Positions 52,602 to 60,505 of a stretch of 64,000 nt of DNA are shown here, piece by piece. The notes under the pieces are model-generated. The model did no database searches and had not been told where the DNA came from. It saw only the letters and a program-made list of their open reading frames with translations. The position numbers were made by a program, and so were the translations under genes. Source of the stretch: JAIQGF01 sp051006995 (GTDB lineage Bacteria > Acidobacteriota > Terriglobia > Terriglobales > Acidobacteriaceae); assembly GCA_051006995.1 (NCBI GenBank), contig JBPCSQ010000037.1, forward strand, positions 193,861 to 257,860, read 5' to 3'. How positions within the stretch are numbered: position 1 is the stretch's first letter; each line of letters begins with the position of its first letter.

Positions 52602-52634
52602 AAAAAAACGCGCCCCGGCATGAGCAGCCGGGGC
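52602..52634 (-). terminator. rho-independent terminator
   Basis: On the minus strand, GCCCCGGC and GCCGGGGC form an eight-base stem followed by GCGTTTTTTT. It lies 33 bp past the stop of the large secreted gene at 52667. Confidence 0.85.
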
Positions 52635-52666
52635 GGCACGTTGTTCAAATGTGTTTCGTTCAAGCG

Positions 52667-55000
52667 CTAGTAAACGGTGATGCTCCCGTCCAGCAGGCTG
52701 CTGCTGTTGCTGTAGCCGTCGCTCAGAGTGATGCTGAACAGCCCCGGCGGGACCAGCGAGCTGTCGGTGGCTATGATCGTGAACGTCACCGGCAGCCCGT
52801 TGTCAGTCCCCGATCCCACGAGTGTGACCGTATGCGCAACTTCGTCGAACGTGGCGGAAGCCACTTGCGTGGCCTGGAAGTTGACGCCAGCACCGGAATC
52901 AGTAAACGACGCGCTGTCCTGCTGATTGCAACCGTCATGATTAAAGGCGAACTGTGCTTTGCCGCCTTTTTTGCCGTTACCGTCGCCTTTACCGCCTGCC
53001 AGCTTGCACGTCCCGGCGCACTGTCCTTTGGTAGCGATTCCGGACGTCGCGGTCTTCTGCCGTGTGAAGTAGGTCACTGTCGGGCCGGCGTGAGTGTCAT
53101 CGTACGCGATATTGACCCGATGGCTGGGATCCATCGCGATCTGGAAGAAGTCGGAAAGGCTGCGATCTCCGGTCAGTCCGCCGACTAATCCGCCAGTAGT
53201 GATCTGCCCCGTGTGGTTGACGTGGTCGCTGGCCTGGCTGAGCGTGAACACCGGCGTGTTGGAATGCCCGTTCACCGTTTCCGCGGCGAACACGTTCCAG
53301 TTCGTGGTCAGTGCGATGCTGTTCGAGTTGCCGGCCTGGTCAGCGCCGTACCAAGCAATGGCGACGTGTCCGTTCGCGTCCGCCACCACCCAGGGAAACA
53401 CATTCGCTTTTCCCGCTTGCGAGGTGCCCTGTGTCACTCGGATGGCAGGTGACCAGCGCGTACCCAGCGTTGGCGAAAACGAGTAGTAGATGTCGGTGCC
53501 GTCGGACCATACCGCATAGAGGTACCCGAAATTGTCCACCGCCAGGGCAGGGAAGATTTGCCCGATGCCCTCTCCGGTCGGACACGCCGAGCCCGCGCCG
53601 CAACTGAAGATCTTGTAATCCGTGAACGACAGCGTTGGACTGGTCAAGCTCACGTTGCTGGCCACGCCAACGTATGCGGCATTGACGAGACTGTTGGCGT
53701 TGTCGGTGGGATTATCCGGGCCCACAAAGATCTGGTACACGTTCCCGTGGCTCCCGCAGCTGCTGGTATCCACCTTGATTTGTCCGGCGACATTTCCGGT
53801 GGGCGGCCCGACCGTCGGTTCCAACGCAGCCGAAACCACAGTCCCAAGTCCGTCGGTGTAGGTCTGCCCGCCATCATTGGAGCGCTGCACGAAGATCTGC
53901 GACCCCGTGCCGAAGTCGTGATACTCCATGTACACGTGGTTCGTATCGTTCAGCGCGGCGATCCACATCCGATCGTCGAAAGGAACGCCGGCCGTCGCCG
54001 GATCGGGAGTGGTAAACGTGTCGGCGCGATTGGTGGAATGGCTGGCCGTGACCTCCAGCGCATCCAGGCTGACCACCGCGAAGTTGGGAATGTTGGAGTT
54101 CGACGGGTCCGGAGCGTTCGCCGCCACATCGCCATCGCCTCCGCCCGGGGCCAATCCGCTGGTCGTACAGAACGTGCTCATCAGCATGCCGCAGTCGGGC
54201 TGACCTTCGTACTTGAACGGCAGGGTGCCATTTGCGTTCGGTGCCCCGTCACCGCTTGCGTTCCAGCGCCACAGGTCGAGGCCGCCGGGAACTCCGCGGA
54301 TGGACTCGATGTAGATCGTGCCCTGCGAATCCACCGTCATGCTGGGCTCGCCGGCCTGTCCCGCTGCTGCCGGCAGACAGAGGCTCTCATTGGGTGTGTA
54401 ATACGTCGTTCCCGCACCGACGTATGCTGGCGCCGCCTGTCCGTTCGCGCAATTATGTTGATTGGTGGGGTTGGCAGCCACTGCTGGTACTGCCACATTG
54501 ATGCGAACCTGATAATTCGAAACTCCCGTCGTAGCGTTGAAGCCGACACTATTCCTGAGGAAGTCTCCATTCGCCGACGAGATGGTGTAGACCGGGATCG
54601 TCGACGGCGCCGTGACCGCTGCGTCGCGGATCAGCAGCAGGGCAATGCCGCCCGCCGCCTGGCAATTGGCCGCAATTTGCGCGAACAGGGCAGTGCCGGT
54701 CAGATCGCGCGTGTCGGCCAGGCAGATCTGTCCCGTCGTTGCCGAGGGAAAATCCGTAGGCACGGCTCCGCCCTGCTGGTCGAAGACGAAATTGGCTGCA
54801 ATCGGCGCCGTAATGTCCGAGCCCGCGTTGGATGTGGTTGACCACAATGCCGGAATGCAATTCGAGTTCACCGGGCAGCCGCTGGTGTTCAGCGGTTGAG
54901 GCCCGCCTCCCAGCACATCCACGGTGTTCTGAGCTATCAGGGAAGCCCCGCAAAGCAGCAACAAGCTCGCGCACAATACGACGGCCCGCAGTCTCTTCAT
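52667..55000 (-). CDS. large secreted beta-propeller-like (BNR/sialidase-type) protein
   Basis: 777 residues from ATG 55000, with GGAGAGAG upstream. Signal peptide VVLCASLLLLCGASLIAQ. Residues 40-130 resemble a protease-associated (PA) type insert (QICLADTRDLTGTALFAQIA). The middle carries repeated propeller-blade phrases (GEPSMTVDSQGTIYIES, FVQRSNDGGQTYTDG, FPALAVDNFGYLYAVWSDGT, FPWVVADANGHVAIAWYG), as in BNR/sialidase-type repeats. A Gly/Lys linker (KLAGGKGDGNGKKGGKA) leads to a C-terminal beta domain with two Cys. No sialidase catalytic triad was identified. A role in binding or degrading polymers is inferred. Confidence 0.85.
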   Translation of the reverse strand: MKRLRAVVLCASLLLLCGASLIAQNTVDVLGGGPQPLNTSGCPVNSNCIPALWSTTSNAGSDITAPIAANFVFDQQGGAVPTDFPSATTGQICLADTRDLTGTALFAQIAANCQAAGGIALLLIRDAAVTAPSTIPVYTISSANGDFLRNSVGFNATTGVSNYQVRINVAVPAVAANPTNQHNCANGQAAPAYVGAGTTYYTPNESLCLPAAAGQAGEPSMTVDSQGTIYIESIRGVPGGLDLWRWNASGDGAPNANGTLPFKYEGQPDCGMLMSTFCTTSGLAPGGGDGDVAANAPDPSNSNIPNFAVVSLDALEVTASHSTNRADTFTTPDPATAGVPFDDRMWIAALNDTNHVYMEYHDFGTGSQIFVQRSNDGGQTYTDGLGTVVSAALEPTVGPPTGNVAGQIKVDTSSCGSHGNVYQIFVGPDNPTDNANSLVNAAYVGVASNVSLTSPTLSFTDYKIFSCGAGSACPTGEGIGQIFPALAVDNFGYLYAVWSDGTDIYYSFSPTLGTRWSPAIRVTQGTSQAGKANVFPWVVADANGHVAIAWYGADQAGNSNSIALTTNWNVFAAETVNGHSNTPVFTLSQASDHVNHTGQITTGGLVGGLTGDRSLSDFFQIAMDPSHRVNIAYDDTHAGPTVTYFTRQKTATSGIATKGQCAGTCKLAGGKGDGNGKKGGKAQFAFNHDGCNQQDSASFTDSGAGVNFQATQVASATFDEVAHTVTLVGSGTDNGLPVTFTIIATDSSLVPPGLFSITLSDGYSNSSSLLDGSITVY

Positions 55001-55241
55001 TTCTCTCTCCTTCGATTGCCAACGTGGAGTCGGCGTGGTTTCAGCCTCGGCGGATTGCTATGTGTAAGCATCAAAAGGGAAATCGAGACGAAGTAGCTGT
55101 CCTACTACTTACAGCAGGAAAGAAGATGCCACGGCCTGGGACGAGGATGCCCAGGGCCACTCATCTTGAAAACAGGATTTCAGCGGACAGGGCACTTAAT
55201 GCCGCGAGGCGATGGCGGTACCGGCCGTCCGCGGCAGTAAA

Positions 55242-55763
55242 ATGGGCCGCATGACCGGCCGACCGCAGCCCTCTGACGCCGCCCCCTACTACTTCACCTA
55301 CATCAACCAGGTCGCGGGCGACGACGCGCTGAAGGTCATCGAGGCACAGCTCGAGGAATCGCTGCAATTCTTCGCGAAAATCTCCGAAGAGAAATCGCTG
55401 CACCGTTACGCGCCCGACAAGTGGAGCATCCGCCAGGTGCTGAACCACGTCACCGACACCGAGCGCGCCTTCACCTTTCGAGCGCTCTGGTTCGCGCGCG
55501 GCTTCGATACGCCGCTGCCCAGCTACGACCAGAACATCTCCGCCGCCGGCGCGCAGGCCGACGCCGTCGCCTGGGCGGGACACGTCGAGGAGTTCCGCCG
55601 CGTCCGCCTCGCCACGATTTCATTGTTTCGCAACCTGCCGGCGGAAGCCTGGGAACGCACCGGCATCGCCAGTGACAACCGCTTCACCGTGCGCGCCCTG
55701 GCCTTCATCATCCCCGGTCACGTGACCCATCATCTGAAGATTGTGCGCGAGCGCTATTTGTAG
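55242..55763 (+). CDS. DinB-family protein
   Basis: 173 residues from ATG 55242; ATG 55251 is nine bases later. The four-helix DinB fold is suggested by WSIRQVLNHVTDTERAFTFR, with its first metal His, and by IPGHVTHHLKIVRERYL, with the second and third. The middle helix is AWAGHVEEFRRVRLATISLF. Members are metal-dependent, often thiol or glutathione S-transferase-like enzymes. The substrate cannot be read from sequence. No operon partner. Confidence 0.9.
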   Translation: MGRMTGRPQPSDAAPYYFTYINQVAGDDALKVIEAQLEESLQFFAKISEEKSLHRYAPDKWSIRQVLNHVTDTERAFTFRALWFARGFDTPLPSYDQNISAAGAQADAVAWAGHVEEFRRVRLATISLFRNLPAEAWERTGIASDNRFTVRALAFIIPGHVTHHLKIVRERYL

Positions 55764-55917
55764 CGGAAAAGGTACGGCTTCAGCGGCGGGAAGGGCCCGG
55801 CTTCAGCGGCCGCCACGTCCCCCGGACAGCGCGGAACGCGCGACAGAATGTGCAGCCCCCGGCGTGAGCCCGGGTGGGCCTCGCCGATTTCCAAAATGGC
55901 ACCGAACCAGGAGATAT

Positions 55918-55984
55918 TGGGTGGAGCAGGCCTTCAGGCCTGCTGTTCAGCCATGCTAGCCTGAGCGGCTTTAGCCGCTGAGGT
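55918..55984. repeat. REP-like element upstream of the transposase
   Basis: GGGTGGAGCAGGCCTTCAGG and the following GCCTGCT form a palindrome, then GCGGCTTTAGCCGC forms a second. They end five bases before the transposase ATG. Same family as 21158-21298. Confidence 0.75.
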
Positions 55985-55988
55985 ACAT

Positions 55989-56570
55989 ATGACGATTCCG
56001 CACCGCGGCTGGACCACTCACGACACCTACTACATCACGGCTTCGACGATCCAGAAGAAGCGCCTCCTGCAATCCGATCTGATGGCAGGTTTACTGCTGG
56101 AAGTGCTGTACCACTACCGGCGCGAGAAAAAGTATTTGCTCCATGAGTTCGTCGTTATGCCGAATCATTTTCACCTGATTCTCACTCCAGAAGTGACACT
56201 GGAGAGAGCTCTGCAGTTCCTCAAAGGCGGATTTTCTTTTCGGGCGGGCAAGGAGTTGAGGTTCAGTTCTGAGATTTGGCAGACCAGTTTTTATGACCAT
56301 CGGCTGCGGGATGCAGGAGAATATCTTCGCGCGCGAAACTACATTCACCAGAATCCGGTGAGGGCTGGTTTGGCCAAAATCGCGGAGGAGTACCCCTATA
56401 GCTCCGCGAATCCTCAATGGGAACTCGACGAAGTACCTCAGCGGCTAAGCCGGAACTTCTTGAGGCCGCGATACAGCAGGCCTGAAGCCCCTTCGAGGCC
56501 GCTCAGGGCAGGCTCTGCTCACCCGGTTGGTTTTGGTGGCAGACTCGCACCGGGTGGCGCAGGCCTTTAG
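55989..56570 (+). CDS. REP-associated tyrosine transposase (RAYT, Y1 HUH family)
   Basis: 193 residues from ATG 55989. The HUH motif is in VVMPNHFHLILTP, and the catalytic Tyr is probably in EYLRARNYIHQNPVRAGL. Such proteins cut and rejoin single-stranded REP palindromes. REP-like palindromes lie five bases upstream and continue downstream. The last 45 or so residues (RYSRPEAPSRPLRAGSAHP onward) are encoded by repeat sequence, so the C-terminus has probably been extended or replaced by a REP unit. Confidence 0.92.
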   Translation: MTIPHRGWTTHDTYYITASTIQKKRLLQSDLMAGLLLEVLYHYRREKKYLLHEFVVMPNHFHLILTPEVTLERALQFLKGGFSFRAGKELRFSSEIWQTSFYDHRLRDAGEYLRARNYIHQNPVRAGLAKIAEEYPYSSANPQWELDEVPQRLSRNFLRPRYSRPEAPSRPLRAGSAHPVGFGGRLAPGGAGL

Positions 56571-56900
56571 GCCTGCGGTTCCAGGTCCAAAAGAATTTGG
56601 GCTTCAGCACTTGGGAGGAAATACCTCAGCAGCTAAAGCCGGACCTTCTTACGACTGCGATACAGCAGGCCTGAAGGCCCTTCGGGGCCGTTCAGGGCAG
56701 GCTCTGCTCCACCCGGCTGGTTTTGGTGACGGACTCGCACCGGGTGGCGCAGGCCTTTAGGCCTGCAGTCTCAGATCCCAAAGAATTTGGGGCTTTAGCC
56801 CCTGAGGGACTTGTTGGATGAGAATGGAAGTACCTCAGCGGCTAAAGCCGGAACTTCTTGAGACCGCGAAACAGCAGGCCTAAAGGCCTGCTCCACCCGG
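56436..56900. repeat. REP-like array downstream of the transposase
   Basis: CCTCAGCRGCTAARGCCGGA recurs at about 56436, 56625 and 56830, each followed by CAGCAGGCCT-type palindromes. That gives about three units with a period near 200 bp. GGGTGGCGCAGGCCTTTAGG occurs twice between them. It covers the gene-free 400 bp after the transposase. Confidence 0.75.
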
Positions 56901-56976
56901 TTGCGAATTCTGCCGCATTCTGCGCCCGCTCCGCGGGCTGCGCTCCGCTTGTGTTTGGAATTTGCGATTCCCCAGC

Positions 56977-57297
56977 CTATCCCACTTTGCTTTTGAGTCC
57001 GTCGCGCCACGCCATGACCTCGAGTTCGGCCTTGACGGCGTCCTCGACGGGAACAACAGGACGTGCCTCCATGGAGAAAGCAGGCAGCATCGAACAAAAC
57101 TTGTGAATGGCCAATGGATCGTCGCAGTCCACCAGCAAGTACCCTCCCCAATCGCCCACCCGCACGACGAAGAACTCGATTTTGAAATTGGCGGGAGCTT
57201 TCCATTGTCCGAACACCTCGAGGATTCGCGTCTGAGCATTCTCGTACTCCGCAGGCGAACCCTGCGGGCGTTCGTTCCAGCTGATAACGTACTTCAT
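56977..57297 (-). CDS. DUF3303-like small protein
   Basis: 106 residues from ATG 57297. It begins KYVISWNERPQGSPAEYENA, and DWGGYLLVDCDDPLAIHKFC and MEARPVVPVEDAV fit the ferredoxin-like pattern of DUF3303 proteins. It is soluble, with no signal peptide. The family function is unknown. The first seven residues of the longer frame are unlikely. Confidence 0.75.
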   Translation of the reverse strand: MKYVISWNERPQGSPAEYENAQTRILEVFGQWKAPANFKIEFFVVRVGDWGGYLLVDCDDPLAIHKFCSMLPAFSMEARPVVPVEDAVKAELEVMAWRDGLKSKVG

Positions 57298-57495
57298 CCC
57301 GTCTCCTGTCTCGCACACGTCGGATCGGTCAAAAATCGCTAGAGTCTATTCTGGCGAGAGCTTGTGGGCAAGCAAAGCGGGTGCTCCACGGCCCGGCGAG
57401 CGAGGAAGTTGCTGAGGCAGTGTGCCGGAGACTGGTCGTTTAAATTAAGGACTCTTTACGTTGATGGATCGGGCCGAAGAATCACCTTTGCTCTG

Positions 57496-57705
57496 TCAAT
57501 AAGGCTCTTTTGAGCCAAGCCAGTGCCACGTGACGCCGGTAAGGAGAATAAGCACAAGGAGAACTAAAAGGACCTCGCAGAGATGCAGCATTGGTGAATT
57601 AGCAACAGCGTCGGTCATGAAGTGCGTCAATGCCACCGCTATTAAGATCAGACCCCAAGACCACAAGATGACCAGTTTTCCGTAATGCCAATTGTGGACG
57701 GGCAT
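57496..57705 (-). CDS. small two-segment membrane protein
   Basis: 69 residues from ATG 57705. Two hydrophobic segments (LVILWSWGLILIAVALTHF and LCEVLLVLLVLILLTGVTW) are separated by a short loop. Its ATG lies one base after the stop of the gene upstream, so the two are coupled. Codon use is less GC-rich than in most of the window. No family recognised. Confidence 0.6.
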   Translation of the reverse strand: MPVHNWHYGKLVILWSWGLILIAVALTHFMTDAVANSPMLHLCEVLLVLLVLILLTGVTWHWLGSKEPY

Positions 57706-57706
57706 G

Positions 57707-58504
57707 CTACGGTTCCTTGTGATTTTTTTGACAGGGGTTTAGTTCCGCCTTCACACCTTCGGCGTCAATCTTGAAATTCCAAGCACAGCCGAAACTTTTT
57801 AGGCCGCTCTGAACCGCTGCAAGCAATTTCAGCAACGGCGGCTCGGACTTGTCTTGAAGCGGAGGTGGCGCTTCTTTACCGCGATCTAATTTTACTGCTC
57901 CCTGGACGTCTTTTGGTATCACCGCTCGCTGCGATAGTTCATCGCCCAAATAGTCAATCAATGCGGAAATCTCTGTCGGACGCATGTTCCCTAGCCTGAA
58001 AATAGCCGTGTTTGGAGGTAGAGAACGCGGCAAGTGTAATTCGTCTGGATACGAGGAAGTAATTAGCAAGTAAGGTCCTTCGCTAGGCTTTAGTTTGAAT
58101 GCCTTACAAAACTTGATACCTCGGTCGACGTCCACACTCCCTTCCACAACCTTGGTGGGATCCACGAACTTGCTGCCAGACCTAGCATGAGTAGAGAACC
58201 AGACCGCCAGGTTTTCGGACCCTATCGCAGAACCCAGCGAATTGAAATCTTGTGCTAGTCGGTTTAGGTTTTCACGCTTATCGATTTCCAACCATCGAGG
58301 ATTACAAACGAGAAACAGGGACCATGTCTTGAACTTACCTCGGGGAATGGGGTGGGTTTCGCTGGAGAGCTCTTTCTTCGCAGCGCTCCGCGCAGCAGCC
58401 TTCTGCGCATTGGCCTGGAAGCCGTCGACAGACCCAATTACAATCATGCACACAACGAGAGAGAGAATGTAAGAGCGCGAAGACGGTGCAAACGATGCCC
58501 TCAT
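57707..58504 (-). CDS. secreted protein of unknown function
   Basis: 265 residues from ATG 58504; ATG 58543 would add 13. A signal-like segment (YILSLVVCMIVIGSVDGFQ) precedes a basic linker. The middle shows alternating strands and helices (KTWSLFLVCNPRWLEIDKRE, SENLAVWFSTHARSGSKFVD, GPYLLITSSYPDELHLP), as in a thioredoxin-like or alpha/beta fold, but no catalytic motif is seen. Base composition is lower in GC than the neighbours. It belongs to the accessory patch that ends at the reverse transcriptase. Confidence 0.7.
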   Translation of the reverse strand: MRASFAPSSRSYILSLVVCMIVIGSVDGFQANAQKAAARSAAKKELSSETHPIPRGKFKTWSLFLVCNPRWLEIDKRENLNRLAQDFNSLGSAIGSENLAVWFSTHARSGSKFVDPTKVVEGSVDVDRGIKFCKAFKLKPSEGPYLLITSSYPDELHLPRSLPPNTAIFRLGNMRPTEISALIDYLGDELSQRAVIPKDVQGAVKLDRGKEAPPPLQDKSEPPLLKLLAAVQSGLKSFGCAWNFKIDAEGVKAELNPCQKNHKEP

Positions 58505-58580
58505 ACTAGGTTGCTCCACGCGTGAGTAGCCAGATGCTATCAACTATGATTCCGTTTTCAAGCAAATACTAGGAGAGGGG

Positions 58581-58667
58581 ATGCGCAAAGCATTAATCGA
58601 CCTAGGTACAAGAGGGTGGAATTCTACGCTACGACCAGTTTTGGAAAAATACGATTGTCAAACCTAA
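58581..58667 (+). CDS. 28-residue open frame, possible gene remnant
   Basis: ATG 58581 has a strong AGGAGAGGGG ribosome-binding site. The frame MRKALIDLGTRGWNSTLRPV continues for 28 codons and ends at a TAA that lies in the mutase-end duplicate. It looks like the 5' end of a gene cut by the rearrangement. Confidence 0.35.
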   Translation: MRKALIDLGTRGWNSTLRPVLEKYDCQT

Positions 58668-58746
58668 ATCACCACCGCCTCTTTGTACTCGCCGAACACC
58701 CTCCGCAGCGTGTCGCTGATTTCGCCGACGGTGGCGGCTGATTCCA
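58661..58746 (-). pseudogene. diverged duplicate of the mutase 3' end
   Basis: 86 bp that align with 60420-60505 at 77 of 86 positions, in the same orientation. On the minus strand they encode ALESAATVGEISDTLRRVF then GEYKEAVVI and a stop, the last residues of the methylmalonyl-CoA mutase. Nothing of the rest of that gene is present. The two copies flank the reverse transcriptase gene like direct repeats. Confidence 0.8.
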
Positions 58747-58834
58747 GCGCGGGTCGAACGATGGGCCAACCCGCCTAGTGATGTATCTTTCTCTAATAGG
58801 CGAAACGATTGACGGATCACAGCTTCGCCCATAG

Positions 58835-60394
58835 GATATCCGCGCCAACACAGAGGAGTTCCCGATTTTTACGCTCGACGAACTGCTGACAAAAGGATAT
58901 TTCCCGTCCGAACTACCTCCGTCGTTCGACACTTCGTCTTACGCGGCCGCGTGCACTGGAGGGCTGTTACCAAACACGTTTGCACGCCCGCAGACCGCAA
59001 AGCTCCACCGGTTCAGCATTGCCAGGGGGAACGTGCACTTCAGGCGCAGGTTAGGGGTCCCCAATCCCATCCACCACTTCAATCTCTGCACCTGCTTGAT
59101 AACAAACAGAGCTGCCATTCTGGCGAAATTGGCTACAACAAATTTGTGCAGAAGTAGGCCGACCAGGTATCCGACGCGGGCACGTGCCGTAGTCCCGCAG
59201 TACCGCCGCAGCGAGCTCTTCCGATTCCAAGCCCGTGCGAGGGCAGGAGCCAGAGCGATTCTCAATGCTGACATTGCCGATTTTTATCCGTCCGTATATA
59301 CGCACTCAATTCCATGGGCATTCCACACTAAAGCAGTTGCGAAGGCGAATAGGACCCGCGCACTGTTTGGCAATGTCATTGATGAGCCGGTGAGAGGTGC
59401 TCAAGACGGACAAACAATGGGTGTACCGATTGGCCCGGATACGTCATTCATAATTGCGGAAAGCATTTTGGCTGATATTGATACCGAGCTCGTTCGTCGC
59501 ATGCCATCAATCACTGGATGGCGATGGATTGATGAATACGAACTAACGTTCGCCTCGCGTGCGAGTGCTGACAGTGCACTTGCCGAGATTCAGAATACGC
59601 TGCTCGACTACGAATTGCGTTTGAATCCGCGAAAAACAGTCGCGAAGGACCTGCCCGTTGAATTTCAAGCCGAGTGGGTGAAGGAGTTGCGAGCATTTCG
59701 CTTTCGCAGGTCGACAACAGGCCAAGCAAGTGATCTGATTCGATACTTCGATTACATGACCGAGTTCGTACGCACCAACCCAAATGAGCACATCGTCAAA
59801 TATGCACTTGCTCGGCTGCGCACGTTTAGACCGCACCCCTCAAACCGCGATTTATTCCAGAGCCTGATTTGCCAAGCAGTGGCTTCAGAGCCAGCGGCAA
59901 TTCGCGAAGGGATTGAATGCATGCATTACGCGGAGTCGAACCACGGCTTAGTCTTCGATGGCCCGCTTTGGTCAATGACATTGAATCTCATTATCGAACA
60001 AAACGCGCCGCTGGGACATGAATACGAGGTCGTCTGGTGTCTTTGGGCATGTCTGACATGGACCCTCCAGATTAGCCGGCCAGCCGCTGAGGCTATTTCA
60101 AATATTGAAAACTCTATCGTTGCGATACTCGCGCTGGACGCAAATGCAGGTGGTCTGTTTGCTGCCGGTGGTTTGGACACCACCCGCTGGTCCCGGAGAA
60201 TGGCGACAAATGAACTTTACGAAGAAGAATGGCTTCTGGCGTACGAAGCAAACGTTCAGGGATGGCTGCCAAGCACGGGGGGCGGGGACCACGTCGCGGC
60301 CGATCCAAACTTCGCACATTTGAAAAACAGCAATGTTCAGTTCTACATTCCGACCACTATACCGATACTCGCTGGTGCACTCGCTTATCCATGA
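58835..60394 (+). CDS. reverse transcriptase (defence-type/UG-like), start codon missing
   Basis: 519 codons are open from 58835, just after an in-frame TAG (58832-58834). No ATG, GTG or TTG occurs before GTG 59033, although the upstream part reads like protein (FTLDELLTKGYFPSELPPSF). RT motifs are present: ILNADIADFYPSV with catalytic Asp (59270), GVPIGPDTSF, and WIDEY at the YxDD place (59525), where the second Asp is Glu. LNPRKTVAKDLP follows. There is no maturase or integrase domain. It resembles stand-alone anti-phage RTs of the unknown-group/DRT type; the class is uncertain. GC is lower than in the neighbours. Confidence 0.8.
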   Translation, partial: DIRANTEEFPIFTLDELLTKGYFPSELPPSFDTSSYAAACTGGLLPNTFARPQTAKLHRFSIARGNVHFRRRLGVPNPIHHFNLCTCLITNRAAILAKLATTNLCRSRPTRYPTRARAVVPQYRRSELFRFQARARAGARAILNADIADFYPSVYTHSIPWAFHTKAVAKANRTRALFGNVIDEPVRGAQDGQTMGVPIGPDTSFIIAESILADIDTELVRRMPSITGWRWIDEYELTFASRASADSALAEIQNTLLDYELRLNPRKTVAKDLPVEFQAEWVKELRAFRFRRSTTGQASDLIRYFDYMTEFVRTNPNEHIVKYALARLRTFRPHPSNRDLFQSLICQAVASEPAAIREGIECMHYAESNHGLVFDGPLWSMTLNLIIEQNAPLGHEYEVVWCLWACLTWTLQISRPAAEAISNIENSIVAILALDANAGGLFAAGGLDTTRWSRRMATNELYEEEWLLAYEANVQGWLPSTGGGDHVAADPNFAHLKNSNVQFYIPTTIPILAGALAYP

Positions 60395-60419
60395 TGCGTT
60401 CTTGCCGAGGAGCGGCTCG

Positions 60420-60505
60420 AACCTAGATCACCACCGCCTCTTTGTACTCCCCAAACACCCTTCTCAGCGTGTCGCTGATTTCGCCGACGGTGGCGCTGGC
60501 TTCCA
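60420..60505. repeat. right copy of the mutase-end direct repeat
   Basis: Overlaps the intact 3' end of the mutase gene. With 58661-58746 it encloses about 1.67 kb containing the reverse transcriptase. Confidence 0.8.

Noticed and set aside
58939..59274. Minus-strand frame over the reverse transcriptase N-terminus
   Set aside because: The plus frame carries reverse transcriptase motifs and continues into it; the minus frame shows no family features.
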